Source of the DNA: Sedimentitalea nanhaiensis DSM 24252
Lineage (GTDB): Bacteria; Pseudomonadota; Alphaproteobacteria; Rhodobacterales; Rhodobacteraceae
Direction of reading: 5' to 3'
DNA: 64,000 nt
Assembly (NCBI RefSeq): GCF_000473225.1
Contig: NZ_KI421509.1
Span: 3,800,165-3,864,164 of the forward strand
Made by a program: the position numbers and the translations under genes. The notes under the pieces were generated by a model that was not told the DNA's origin, did not search any database, and was given only the letters and a program-made list of their open reading frames with translations. Positions 1 through 9,717 of the stretch are shown piece after piece (position 1 is the first letter of the stretch; each line of letters opens with the position of its first letter).

Positions 1-95
1 CCCCAGCTGAATCAAGCAGGGGCAAGGTTGCACATGGGTCAATTCTCAATGACAATTTCTGCAGTTGCCGGGTCAGTTCTCAGTGACAATCAACA
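1..95. mobile_element. Terminal repeats of an IS21-family element cut by the window edge
   Basis: Two copies of a 21-bp motif (GGGTCARTTCTCARTGACAA plus T) lie in the same orientation at 36-56 and 70-90, differing at two positions, and the second is followed by CAACA. Multiple short terminal repeats of this type, ending in CA, are typical of IS21-family ends. The body of the element would lie to the left, outside the window. No flanking target duplication can be checked here. A separate istB remnant occurs at 2899-3117. Confidence 0.6.
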
Positions 96-170
96 ATCGG
101 TCGATTCGAACTTGTCTCTTGACTCTACCTTCGCGCTGCGTGATGCACGAAGGATCAATTCCTGCCAATA

Positions 171-1115
171 GTGATGCGTTTTTTGCACCACATTCGCGAG
201 CAAGACAAAATGCATGCTCTCTTTTTGAAGTATTTTGACGAAGTCGCGAGACACCGGTCGATCAGAAAAGCCGCCGCGGTGCTCAATGTCTCATCGACCT
301 CGGTGAACCGCCAGATTCTCGGCGTCGAACGTGCCCTTGGCGTGGCGTTGTTCGATCGGACATCGGCAGGGGTCGAGCTGACAACCATCGGCTCCATCCT
401 GCTGGAGCATTGCCGCAAGACGCTGCACGATTTTGAGAGAACTAAAGTCCTGATCGACGACCTGCGCGATCTGCGGACCGGGCATATCAACATCGAAACC
501 ATCGACTCGGTCGCATATGGAATCCTGCCGCAAGCGCTACAAAAGTTCGGCCAGACCTTTCCCGACATTTCGATTTCGGTCACCACTGCGCAACCAGATG
601 AGGTAATGCGGTCCGTCGCGAACGGAGATGCCGATGTCGGCATTACCTTCATGATCGACATGCATCCGAACGTGCGGGTGATTTCGGAGAAGCCAGCGCC
701 GTTCGGTGTCATTCTTCGCCCGGATCACCCGCTAGCCGAGCGTGACAATGTGATAATTGAGGATGTCTGCAGCTATCGCCTGATCCGGACGATTGATGCA
801 CGCGGACGAAACTCGATCATCGATCAGGTCGTGTCAACGTTGGCGGCGCCATTGTCGACACATATGTTCACGAACACCCTGTTCCTCGCCAAGCAGATGA
901 TCCTCGAAAATCAAGGCATCGGCCTCTACACCAAGATCGGATTTCTCAAGGAAATCGACCAGAACCAGCTCAAATTCGTGCCACTGATACAGGAGGGGCT
1001 GAATGACATGCGCATCGGAATGCTTGTGTCCGCGACACAGGGCATCGGTCCCGCCAAACGGCACCTTTGCGACGTGGTCAGTCGCGCAATCCGGGAATTG
1101 CGTTTGGATGCATAG
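171..1115 (+). CDS. LysR-family transcriptional regulator
   Basis: A full-length LysR regulator of 314 codons. The N-terminal winged helix-turn-helix (HSIRKAAAVLNVSSTSVNRQI region) is followed by a periplasmic-binding-like effector domain with the usual segments (ADVGITFMIDMHPNVRV, HPLAERDNV). The longest reading starts with GTG at 171 and ATG at 174. The in-frame ATG at 210 (MHALFLKYFDEVARH) would place the HTH where it normally sits in this family, so it may be the true start. The gene stands alone between an IS21 end and an IS5 remnant, with no divergent target gene in the window, so its regulon cannot be inferred. The fold and family are clear; the effector is unknown. Confidence 0.85.
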   Translation: MMRFLHHIREQDKMHALFLKYFDEVARHRSIRKAAAVLNVSSTSVNRQILGVERALGVALFDRTSAGVELTTIGSILLEHCRKTLHDFERTKVLIDDLRDLRTGHINIETIDSVAYGILPQALQKFGQTFPDISISVTTAQPDEVMRSVANGDADVGITFMIDMHPNVRVISEKPAPFGVILRPDHPLAERDNVIIEDVCSYRLIRTIDARGRNSIIDQVVSTLAAPLSTHMFTNTLFLAKQMILENQGIGLYTKIGFLKEIDQNQLKFVPLIQEGLNDMRIGMLVSATQGIGPAKRHLCDVVSRAIRELRLDA

Positions 1116-1454
1116 TTGTCGTTTGTGCCCGATTGTAGGGCCTGGAATCTGACCGAAGATTGCACCTCGCAGAATGGTTTTTGGTATTGGCAATAAACCA
1201 GCGGGCCGTCGGTTTCATACCTTGAGTGCCTGGCTGAGGGAACAGCTTAGCCATGGTGTGGTGCGAATAGTGCCACCAATCTGCGCAAGACGGAGTAATC
1301 CGGCCGTATGTATCAAACGTACCGACAATCTAGCTGAACAATCGGCTCGCGTGAATCCATAACAGGGCATGGAACACGCGATATTCGGACTGATCAAAAA
1401 GCGCGGTGAGGTAGCTGGTCAGCACAAGGTCGCTATGAAGGCCGCTAACGCGCT
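1116..1454. other. Intergenic stretch without a convincing gene
   Basis: No coding sequence can be supported between the LysR gene and the IS5 remnant. A 34-codon ORF at 1369-1473 (start MEHAIFGLIKKRGEVAG) has a plausible helical N-terminus, like small uncharacterised proteins, but it runs into the IS5 terminal repeat. If real, it is a truncated fragment. Confidence 0.4.
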
Positions 1455-1785
1455 TAGGCTTTGGACCCATTGATTTACAGCCAGAACAAGACGGTGGCAG
1501 CGAGCGCTATTGCCGACAGCAACGCCTTTGGGCATCGGTCATAACGGGTGGCGACCCGTCGCCGGGCCTTCAGGTGTCCGAACATGATCTCGGTCCGGTT
1601 GCGCCGTTCGTCGCGACGCTTGTCCTATCGGCTGGGTTTGCCGCGCGATTTCCGCCTGGAATGCAGGGCTTAATTCCCTTGCCAGTAAGGGCCTCCATGA
1701 ACCCGTCCGCGTCATATCCGTGGTCTCCCAGCAGCCAATCGGTCGCAGGCCGGAAGCCGTGCGGCGCGCCTTGAGGCCAATGTCT
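1455..1785 (-). pseudogene. IS5-family transposase, 3' remnant with frameshifts
   Basis: Read on the minus strand, the segment LLGDHGYDADGFMEAL, then GIKPCIPG, then after a frameshift RNRTEIMFGHLKARRRVATR and the ending LSAIALAATVLFWL-stop (stop at 1475-1477), matches the C-terminal half of DDE transposases of the IS5 family. The catalytic DRGYD-type motif has become DHGYD. The N-terminal half is missing and the middle needs a frame change, so it cannot make an active enzyme. Just past the stop, the sequence AATGGGTCCAAAGCC resembles an IS5-type terminal repeat, which puts the element end near 1455. Confidence 0.8.
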
Positions 1786-1946
1786 GCTTTCACATTGCTT
1801 CGATGAGATGAAAGACCTTTGAGTCGCAAAGGGTAAAACTATGTGTCGCCCCACTACAGACCCCGCAAATCTGATCGGCGGTATTATCAACGTTTGGGGC
1901 GTTGTCGGTCTGGTCTCCCCCCGCTCCGGGCACTATAGGCTGACTC

Positions 1947-2288
1947 ATGACTGATACCTTGCCGCCGTGCCCCGAATGTTCATCCATCTACACCTATCAG
2001 GTGGACGCCTTGCTTACGTGCCCAGAATGCGGGCATGAATGGTCACCAGGGGCGGAAGCCGACGATTTTGTCGTTGTGCGCGACAGCGTGGGGAATGTGT
2101 TGGCGGATGGCGATACCGTGACCGTCATCAAGGATTTGAAGGTCAAAGGGTCTTCCTCGTCTATCAAGGTCGGCACCAAAGTTCGCGGTATTCGGTTGGT
2201 GGATGGCGATCACGACATTGATTGCAAGGTGCCGGGGATTGGGCAGATGGGCCTGAAGTCTCAGTTCGTGAAGAAGGTTTCGGAGTAG
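1947..2288 (+). CDS. phnA: PhnA/YjdM-family zinc-ribbon protein
   Basis: A complete 113-residue protein with an N-terminal zinc ribbon made of two CxxC pairs (CPECSS and CPECGHEW, residues about 8-31). The conserved PhnA C-terminal domain follows ([39 protein letters not shown]). This is the usual length for the YjdM/PhnA family. Despite the name, the family is not a core part of C-P lyase, and its cellular role is poorly defined. The start ATG at 1947 is the only sensible one. The gene is isolated among IS remnants, so context adds nothing about function. Confidence 0.9.
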   Translation: MTDTLPPCPECSSIYTYQVDALLTCPECGHEWSPGAEADDFVVVRDSVGNVLADGDTVTVIKDLKVKGSSSSIKVGTKVRGIRLVDGDHDIDCKVPGIGQMGLKSQFVKKVSE

Positions 2289-2898
2289 GGCGCCGCCGAC
2301 CGTCTTGGCTTTGCCAGCTCAGAACATTGCATTTGATCGTCAGCATCGTCAGCGCGGGGGTTTTCTGGGCTTGGTTTGCTGACAGTACTGACGATCCATT
2401 TCACAGTTTCCATCCTGACGACGCTTTGCCCCCCGATAGGACAGGTGCCCGAAGGTGTTCCTGTCCGCGCTCGCCTATGTCGCGTTTCTTTTTTCTGGGC
2501 CGCTTGATGTGAAGTGCTATGATGTTGGCAGAAAGGCATAGGGAAACCGCGCGGTCGTGTCGGTCGATGTACTGCCACTGCAGAGCAAGCGATGTAGTCT
2601 CGCGAGATTGACGACGATCAATCGGTTGGTCCGCTGGAAAATTTCGGTTCAACAAAACTAATGGGTTAGGCGGGAAGATTATCAGCCGGATTGATACCCC
2701 TGCGAATAATTTGGCTGCGTTCGTCGAAACGTGGGAAGAATTATTCAATGATTTGAAAGGGTGGAATTGCATGGTGTGCGGTCATTTCTGTCAATTGGCG
2801 TCCAAAGATGTCCTCCTGTGCGCAGGGGTAGCTGGTCCGCGCCGCGGCGCAGCGGTATCGGGCCGGTGGCATTGCGGTCACTCCCGGATCTTGAAGCA
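2289..2898. other. 610-bp region with no supported gene
   Basis: Several ORFs of 60-120 codons cross this stretch on both strands, but none has a recognisable motif. They overlap one another and have compositions typical of non-coding frames. It is probably degenerate sequence between phnA and the istB remnant. Confidence 0.5.
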
Positions 2899-3117
2899 TC
2901 ACTTTTCTTTTCCGGTTTCGACGAGGTCGCAATGGTGGGCAAGATGATCGGGGAGCGCCGTCGTCATCTTCGCATCACCAATGGCTGGGGGTTATTCTCC
3001 GAAGCCGAGGTCGTTCGCCATGATGATGGAGGTGCGCTCGCAAAGGCGGCTGATCAGATGGAACAGGAGCTGTCCAGCAGTCTTGAAGAACGGCAGGTCG
3101 CCCAACTCTCAAGGATC
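2899..3117 (-). pseudogene. istB: istB (IS21-family helper ATPase), decayed C-terminal fragment
   Basis: One minus-strand frame reads ELGDLPFFKTAGQLLFHLIS, then RLCERTSIIMANDLGFGE, a stop, then GDAKMTTALPDHLAHHCDLV and ETGKEK-stop. This is the Walker B to C-terminal part of IstB, whose usual sequence has DELGYLPF, ITTNLxFxEW, FGDAKMTTALLDRLTHHC and ETGN. An in-frame stop replaces the conserved W after GFGE, and everything upstream of Walker B is gone. It is therefore a dead remnant. It overlaps longer but meaningless plus-strand ORFs. It may derive from the same family of element as the terminal repeats at 1-95, or from another copy. Confidence 0.85.
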
Positions 3118-3223
3118 ATGTCGGAGGCATGCCCCTGGCGTGGCACGTCCGGCGTGGTGATGGTCAGAGATCGCGGCGGCTCGCGGTGTCGGGCCAGAAT
3201 GTTTACGGAAAGTGCAATACTGC

Positions 3224-3585
3224 TCAATTGTCCCCGTCGAAGCCGAACGCGAAATCGGGCTCCGGCACGATTTCCTCGACCTCGGCGACGCAGACCTTGC
3301 CGCACATGGCCGCCGGCGGGTTGAAGTTGCGCGCGGTCTTGCGAAACACCAGATTGCCGGTGTCATCGGCCTTCCAGGCCTTGACGATCGACAGATCCGC
3401 GACGATGCCGCGTTCCAGAATATAGTCCTGACCGTCGAATTCCTTGCTCTCCTTGCCGTCGGCGATCACCGTGCCCACACCGGTCTTGGTGTAAAAGCCC
3501 GGAATGCCGCAGCCGCCCGCGCGCATCCGTTCGGCCAGGGTGCCCCTCCAAGGCCTCGGTGGCGGTGGAATAGGACTTTCTTCAT
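3224..3585 (-). pseudogene. 3-oxoacid CoA-transferase subunit A remnant
   Basis: The ATG at 3585 overlaps the stop of the upstream DUF849 gene (ATGA), as expected for a coupled operon gene, and begins MKKV. After a frame change the sequence continues [20 protein letters not shown], then [39 protein letters not shown] and EVEEIVP, all hallmarks of subunit A of succinyl-CoA:3-oxoacid or 3-oxoadipate CoA-transferases. Roughly 100 residues are missing after the first 15-20. The C-terminus after EEIVP is replaced by unrelated residues and a stop. No subunit B follows. It is an inactivated gene, truncated next to the istB remnant. Confidence 0.88.
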
Positions 3586-4418
3586 GCCGGACCCTTTCGC
3601 AGTCCAAGGGTCTCGCGGGCCTGTTGCCAGGTGGCGACGGGCCGCTCGTATTTGTCGCACAGATCGACCGCCCGTTTCACCAATGCTGCGTTGGAGGGCG
3701 CAAGCCTGTGACGATCCAGCCGGACATTGTCTTCAAGCCCCGTGCGGGTGTGGCCGCCCTTTGCGATCGACCATTCGTTGATGGTCAGCTGTGCCGGACC
3801 AATTCCTGCTGCGCACCACTGCGCATCGGGGGCAAGCCGTTTCAAGGTCTCGATGTAGAAATCAAAGATCGGCTCATCCGCGGGCATGGAATTCTTCACA
3901 CCCATGACGAATTGCACGTACAGCGGCCCTTTCAAGCGGCCATCGACCGCCATGCGAGTTGCTTGAACGATATGGCCAAGGTCAAAGGCTTCGATCTCGG
4001 GCCTCACATCATGGGCAATCATTTCGGAGGCTAGCCAATCCACCAGATCGGGGCTGTTCTCATAAACGCGGGTGGGGAAGTTGTTGGACCCGACCGAGAG
4101 TGACGCCATATCTGGCGAAAGCGGCAGCATCCCACCGCGATCACGCCCCGCGCCTGAACGGCCTCCGGTCGATAATTGCACGATCATGCCGGGGCAGTGT
4201 TTTTCCAATCCTTCCTTGAGGCGCGCAAAGCGATCCGGATCGGAAGTCGGTTTGCCCTCATCGTCGCGCACATGGCAGTGGGCGATACTGGCACCGGCCT
4301 CGAATGCCTCTTGGCTGCTTTCGATCTGTTCAGTGATCGTGATCGGAACGGCGGGGTTGTTTTCTTTGGTTGGCAAGCTGCCGGTGATGGCGACGCAGAT
4401 GATGCAAGGATCGGTCAT
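3582..4418 (-). CDS. DUF849 beta-keto acid cleavage enzyme (BKACE)
   Basis: A 278-residue protein of the DUF849/BKACE family, zinc-dependent enzymes that react a beta-keto acid with acetyl-CoA to give acetoacetate and a shorter acyl-CoA. The N-terminal [20 protein letters not shown], the metal-binding HCHVRDD (His47, His49), the [13 protein letters not shown] loop and EAFDLGH are family features. The start is set at MTDPCI (4418), just after pcaG; a longer reading would run into pcaG. Its position as last intact gene of the pob/pca operon suggests beta-ketoadipate as substrate, giving succinyl-CoA and acetoacetate. That is inference. It is coupled to the CoA-transferase remnant by an ATGA overlap. 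Confidence 0.88.
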   Translation of the reverse strand: MTDPCIICVAITGSLPTKENNPAVPITITEQIESSQEAFEAGASIAHCHVRDDEGKPTSDPDRFARLKEGLEKHCPGMIVQLSTGGRSGAGRDRGGMLPLSPDMASLSVGSNNFPTRVYENSPDLVDWLASEMIAHDVRPEIEAFDLGHIVQATRMAVDGRLKGPLYVQFVMGVKNSMPADEPIFDFYIETLKRLAPDAQWCAAGIGPAQLTINEWSIAKGGHTRTGLEDNVRLDRHRLAPSNAALVKRAVDLCDKYERPVATWQQARETLGLRKGPA

Positions 4419-4425
4419 AACGTCC

Positions 4426-5025
4426 TCACAGGTCAAAGAAGACGGTTTCGCCATCGCCCTGAAGTCGGATGTCGAAATGATAGGTATTTCCCTCGGCCCG
4501 CGCGATGAGGGTATTGCGGCGATGGGTCTGCTCAATCAGGTTCAGCACAGGATCGGCGGCATTGGCGGTCTCTTCGTCGTCGAAATACATCCGCGTGTTC
4601 AGCCCGATGTTGATGCCGCGCGCGACCAGCCAAAGGTTCAGATGCGGTGCCATCGGGCGGTCGTTTCGGCCCTGCACCGCGCCCGGCTTGACGGTTTCGA
4701 ACGAATAAGCGCCGGTCCCGAAATCGGGGATCACGCGGCCCCAGCCGCGGAAACCGTCCTCGACATCGCCACTGCCCGGATAGACGCCTTTCGCATTGGC
4801 CTGCCAGACCTCGATCAGCACGTCCTTGACCGGGGCGCCCGTGCCATCGATGACGCGGCCCGTAACCGTGATGCGTTTGCCAAGCGCATTTGGGCCGGTG
4901 ATGTCCCGACCCAATTCGCGAGCGTAGATGTCAAACCCGGCATCCCCCGGAGCCAGGCCGATATGAACATAAGGTCCGGCGGTCTGCGAAGCGGTTTCTT
5001 TAAGATAATTCAATGCCTGTACCAT
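4426..5025 (-). CDS. pcaG: Protocatechuate 3,4-dioxygenase alpha subunit
   Basis: A 199-residue alpha subunit of the intradiol dioxygenase that opens protocatechuate to 3-carboxy-cis,cis-muconate. The opening (YLKETASQTAGPYVHIGLAP) and the IEVWQANAKGVYP, RVIPDFGTGAYSFETVKPG and PHLNLWLVARGINIGLNTRM segments are typical. The iron ligands are carried by the beta subunit (PcaH), encoded 2 bp upstream. The length matches family members. The gene sits inside the pobA-pcaC-pcaH-pcaG operon, and its stop is 7 bp from the start of the BKACE gene. Confidence 0.96.
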   Translation of the reverse strand: MVQALNYLKETASQTAGPYVHIGLAPGDAGFDIYARELGRDITGPNALGKRITVTGRVIDGTGAPVKDVLIEVWQANAKGVYPGSGDVEDGFRGWGRVIPDFGTGAYSFETVKPGAVQGRNDRPMAPHLNLWLVARGINIGLNTRMYFDDEETANAADPVLNLIEQTHRRNTLIARAEGNTYHFDIRLQGDGETVFFDL

Positions 5026-5027
5026 GA

Positions 5028-6130
<1,103 letters not shown>

Positions 6131-6140
6131 TACTTCCATC

Positions 6141-7310
6141 CTAATACGGCAGACCGACATAGTTTTCGGCCATGACTTTTTGAGCGGCGGCGCTGTTGCG
6201 CAGGTACTCCAGCTCGGCGGTTTGTATCTTGCGGTCAAAGTCGCTCTGATCGGGGTAGCGGTGCATGAGCGACGAGAACCACCAACTGAACCGCTCGGCC
6301 TTCCAGACCCGCGCGAGTGCCTTGCCGGAATAGGCGTCGATCCCGGCGCGCGCGCCTGTTTCGTAAAATTCGGTCAGCCCGCTGAACAGGTAATGTACAT
6401 CAGAGGCTGCGGTGTTGAGCCCTTTGGCCCCTGTCGGAGGAACGATATGGGCCGCATCGCCGCACAAGAACAGCCGCCCCCACTGCATGGGTTCGGTCAC
6501 GAAAGAGCGTAGCGGCGCGATGGATTTCTCAATGCTCGGTCCAGTGACAAGGTTGGCGGCAAAGGATTCGGGAATGCGTCGTATCAGTTCTTGCCAAAAG
6601 GCGGCATCGGTCCAATCTTCGGGTTTGTCCGACAGCGAGCATTGGATGTAGTAGCGCGATAATTTCTCGTTGCGCATCGAACACAGCGCGAACCCGCGGT
6701 CGGACGCTGAATAGATCAATTCGTGATTGACCGGCGGTGTTTCGGACAGGATGCCGAGCCAGCCAAACGGATAGATCTTTTCATATTCGCGCCGCACATC
6801 CAGTGGGATGGATTGGCGGCTGATCCCGTGAAACCCGTCGCACCCGGCGATGAAATCGCAGTCGATGCGGTGCGGCCTGCCACCTTGTCGATAGCTGACA
6901 TAGGGGCGGTCCGATTTTGCATCATGGATAGCGACGTCCTGGGCGTCAAACTCGATGGCGCCGCCCGCTTGTTCCCGAGCGGCGTAGAGATCGCGAGTCA
7001 CTTCGGTCTGGCCGTAGACCATCACATTGCTGCCCGTATGTGCCGCAAAATCGATGCGGAAAATGTCGGTGCCATAAGAAATCTGGGTGCCTGAATGGAT
7101 GAACCCTTCGGCGTGCATGCGTGTGGCGCAGCCTGCCTGCTCCATCAGCTGGACCAGACCGGTCTCAAGCACGCCCGCCCGGATCCTGCCCAGCACATAG
7201 TCCTTGGTCTTGCGTTCTAGAACGATACTCTCAATGCCGCGCCGGTGCAGAAGTTGCGAAAGCAAAAGCCCCGATGGACCACCTCCAATAATGACAACCT
7301 GTGTTTTCAT
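6141..7310 (-). CDS. pobA: 4-hydroxybenzoate 3-monooxygenase
   Basis: A 389-residue FAD-dependent class A hydroxylase that turns 4-hydroxybenzoate into protocatechuate with NADPH and O2. It shows the N-terminal FAD motif VVIIGGGPSGLLLSQLLHRR, the RIRAGVLE segment characteristic of PobA, CDFIAGCDGFHGISR (the DG motif) and the second FAD motif LFLCGDAAHIVPPTGAKGLN. The start MKTQVV at 7310 gives the standard length; the extra in-frame residues upstream are not needed. It is the first gene of the catabolic operon, feeding PcaGH. It is divergent from the PcaQ-like gene across a 91-bp intergenic region. Confidence 0.97.
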   Translation of the reverse strand: MKTQVVIIGGGPSGLLLSQLLHRRGIESIVLERKTKDYVLGRIRAGVLETGLVQLMEQAGCATRMHAEGFIHSGTQISYGTDIFRIDFAAHTGSNVMVYGQTEVTRDLYAAREQAGGAIEFDAQDVAIHDAKSDRPYVSYRQGGRPHRIDCDFIAGCDGFHGISRQSIPLDVRREYEKIYPFGWLGILSETPPVNHELIYSASDRGFALCSMRNEKLSRYYIQCSLSDKPEDWTDAAFWQELIRRIPESFAANLVTGPSIEKSIAPLRSFVTEPMQWGRLFLCGDAAHIVPPTGAKGLNTAASDVHYLFSGLTEFYETGARAGIDAYSGKALARVWKAERFSWWFSSLMHRYPDQSDFDRKIQTAELEYLRNSAAAQKVMAENYVGLPY

Positions 7311-7355
7311 GAGACCCCCGCTGCTCAATCTCATTTTGAGATACTTGAAACGGCA

Positions 7356-7372
7356 TGTAAAATGACTTTACA
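7356..7372. promoter_or_regulatory. Palindrome TGTAAA-N5-TTTACA, likely PcaQ operator
   Basis: A perfect 6+6 inverted repeat with a 5-bp spacer (TGTAAAATGACTTTACA) lies in the 91-bp gap between the divergent pobA and pcaQ-like genes. The size and T/A-flanked symmetry suit a LysR-type recognition site, and it is the only strong dyad there. Binding by the adjacent regulator is inference. Confidence 0.5.
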
Positions 7373-7401
7373 GCAATTTTAGTTGCAACTTTGGAAACCA
7401 A

Positions 7402-8322
7402 ATGAACAGTCGGATCAGAATTCGTCACCTCGAAGCCTTTGTGGCAATAGCACGTGAAAAGCAGTTGAAACGGGCGGCCGAAAAGCTTGGGCTGACTCAG
7501 CCTGCAATTTCGAAAACTCTCAAGGATCTGGAACAAATCCTTGAGGTCACTTTGATGGAACGTGGCCGGGCAGGGATTCTGTTGAGCGCCAAAGGCGAGG
7601 TATTCCTGCAGTTTGCCGAACAAAGCATCGCCGCACTGAATACCGGGGTGAATACAATATCCGCAAGAGGTCCGGACGGTAGCGCGCGCCTGTCCATTGG
7701 TGTGTTGCCAAGCGCAGCCGCAACACTTTTGCCCACTGCAAGCGAAGTGTTCCGCAAAACGTCACCGAATGTACTGTTATGTATAGAAGAGGGCCCTCAT
7801 GGGTATCTGACAAACAAGTTGCGGGCGGGTGCGCTTGACCTTGTCATCGGGCGGCTTGGCCGACCTGCATCCATGGCCGGGCTTTCGTTCACGCAGCTTT
7901 ATACGGAAACGGTCGTCATTGTCGCAGCGCCGGATCATCCGTTAGCGGGCGCGACCCATCTGTCGGAACTCGCTGGCGCAAACATGATATATCCAGCGGA
8001 GGAGTCCGCCATTCGCCCGCTCTTGGCGCGTCTGCTGATCGCTCAGGGTTTACCGCTCTTTGAGGACCGGATTGAGAGCGTATCCGGTGCGTTTGGACGG
8101 GCCATGGTCCTGGGGCCGGCCCGCGCTATCTGGTTTATCTCGAAAGGCGTTGTAAAGGGCGATCTGGACACCGGTCGGATGGTGCAGTTGGATATCGATA
8201 TGCGCGCTACAACCGGGCCTGTCGGTTTGATGACTCGGTCCGAAGATGTAGCAAACGCCCCGATGCAGATGTTCAGGAACGCATTGATCAAAGGCGCGAA
8301 AATGACTCTGACCAATTCATGA
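7402..8322 (+). CDS. pcaQ: PcaQ-like LysR regulator
   Basis: A 306-residue LysR regulator. The N-terminal HTH (RIRHLEAFVAIAREKQLKRA, then AEKLGLTQPAISKTLKDLE) matches the PcaQ/CbpA-type subgroup, including the LxRxRGRxG-like tail MERGRAGILLS. The effector domain (RLSIGVLPSAAATLLP, LDLVIGRLGRP, VVIVAAPDHPLAG) is complete. PcaQ activates protocatechuate genes with a carboxymuconate-type inducer; divergent placement from pobA-pcaCHG supports that role here. The name rests on this combination of subfamily features and context. Confidence 0.88.
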   Translation: MNSRIRIRHLEAFVAIAREKQLKRAAEKLGLTQPAISKTLKDLEQILEVTLMERGRAGILLSAKGEVFLQFAEQSIAALNTGVNTISARGPDGSARLSIGVLPSAAATLLPTASEVFRKTSPNVLLCIEEGPHGYLTNKLRAGALDLVIGRLGRPASMAGLSFTQLYTETVVIVAAPDHPLAGATHLSELAGANMIYPAEESAIRPLLARLLIAQGLPLFEDRIESVSGAFGRAMVLGPARAIWFISKGVVKGDLDTGRMVQLDIDMRATTGPVGLMTRSEDVANAPMQMFRNALIKGAKMTLTNS

Positions 8323-8497
8323 TGCAAAGCCTGACCTGGACAGCCTCTTGATATAGAGTGCCAAGCGCCCCCTGATGCCATGGCCGACCGACCGTGCGAT
8401 CATTAAGGCGCAGTCGAAAATGCCTGGGGGTGAGACGTCAGATCGTAGTGCAAGGCAACAAGGAAAGCGTTCATTGTTGCCTTGCAATCTCGATACC

Positions 8498-9562
8498 TTA
8501 TTGCAAGCGGCGTTCGATCAGCCTGTTCGCGACCAGGTGTGGTGGTTCGCCGGTTTCGTCGGCGCGCTGGAAGACCTGTTCCAATGTTGTTGCCAGTCCC
8601 GCAATGCGGCTTTCGCGATAGCTCGGATCGTCAATCTTCAGAATTTCCATCGCCACATTCACGATGCCACCCCCGTTCACGATATAGTCGGGCGCATAGA
8701 GGATACCGGCGTCCTGCAGCCGCTGCCCGCAGCTGTCATCGGCGAGCTGATTGTTTGCCGCACCGACGACAAATCGTGCCTTCAACAGTGCAATCGCATC
8801 GGCGGTCAGTGCACCGCCCATTGCGCAGGGGGCAAAAATGTCGACGTCCTGATGCAGGATGGCGTCCGGTGCAGTGACCGATGCCCCAAGGCGGGCTTCA
8901 GCGGTGCGCACGGTTTCGGCGTTGATGTCGCTCACTATCAGCTTTGCTCCGGCCCTATGCAGCATCTCTGCAAGGCTCATGCCAACATGACCCAGCCCCT
9001 GAATGGCGACTTTCTTGTCAGTCAGGTCGTCCGATCCCAGCCCGTGTTTCAGGGTCTGCCTGAGGCACAGGAACACCCCGCGCGCGGTGACCGGCGACGG
9101 ATCGCCGCTGGCGAACTCCCCGCCTTCAAGACCCGCGACATATGCGGTCTTTTCCGCGATATGGGCCATGTCCTGTGGCGACACGCCGACATCCTCGGCG
9201 GTATAATAATCGCCCGCCAGATGTTCGATGAATGCACCGAAGGCGCGCATCAGTGCCGGAGTCTTCTGGGTTTTCGGATCGCCGATGATCACCGACTTTC
9301 CTCCACCAAGCGGCAGTTCAGCAGCGGCATTCTTGTAGGTCATGCCCCGCGACAGACGCTCGACATCATAGATCGCGTCTTCGGCTTTTGCGTAGTTGAA
9401 CATCCGGCATCCGCCAGCTGCAGGCCCCCGCCGCAGCGAATGAATGGAGACCAAAGCGTGCAGCCCTGTCTGGGCGTCTTGCGCCTCGATCAGTCGTTCG
9501 TAACCTTCGCTGGGTTTGAGATCACGAATGATAAGGCTGTGATCGGCGGTTATCTGGTTCAT
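8498..9562 (-). CDS. Glu/Leu/Phe/Val dehydrogenase (leucine dehydrogenase type)
   Basis: A 354-residue NAD-dependent amino-acid dehydrogenase. The catalytic glycine-rich lysine segment ELPLGGGKSVIIGDP, the YYTAEDVGVSPQDMAHI stretch and the Rossmann motif KVAIQGLGHVGMSLAEML are clear. Its length and the RRGPAAGGCRM motif fit the leucine/valine/phenylalanine branch rather than glutamate dehydrogenases. It would deaminate branched-chain amino acids to 2-oxoacids, the substrates of the dehydrogenase complex encoded downstream. The start MNQITAD (9562) is preferred over an upstream ATG. It is divergent from an Lrp-type regulator. Confidence 0.9.
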   Translation of the reverse strand: MNQITADHSLIIRDLKPSEGYERLIEAQDAQTGLHALVSIHSLRRGPAAGGCRMFNYAKAEDAIYDVERLSRGMTYKNAAAELPLGGGKSVIIGDPKTQKTPALMRAFGAFIEHLAGDYYTAEDVGVSPQDMAHIAEKTAYVAGLEGGEFASGDPSPVTARGVFLCLRQTLKHGLGSDDLTDKKVAIQGLGHVGMSLAEMLHRAGAKLIVSDINAETVRTAEARLGASVTAPDAILHQDVDIFAPCAMGGALTADAIALLKARFVVGAANNQLADDSCGQRLQDAGILYAPDYIVNGGGIVNVAMEILKIDDPSYRESRIAGLATTLEQVFQRADETGEPPHLVANRLIERRLQ

Positions 9563-9717
9563 GTGTGGTCCCTCTTGTTTCAAAGACAGAACGGTTGAAT
9601 TGGGGTAGGGTCATGCGCATCGTGTCGCGATCTGGTCTACGTGGCCTGTCCCGACTGAATGCGTATATCTTATGGCTGCATTGCCAGAATGACTGTTCGA
9701 ATCTATAAATCTCACAT

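Noticed and set aside
1369-1473. 34-codon ORF (MEHAIFGLIKKRGEVAG start)
   Set aside because: Too short and overlapping the IS5 terminal repeat; no homologue can be verified.
2761-3324. Plus-strand ORF of 187 codons with a protein-like stretch (GKMIGERRRHLRITNGWGLF)
   Set aside because: It is the antisense of the istB remnant; the meaningful reading is on the minus strand.
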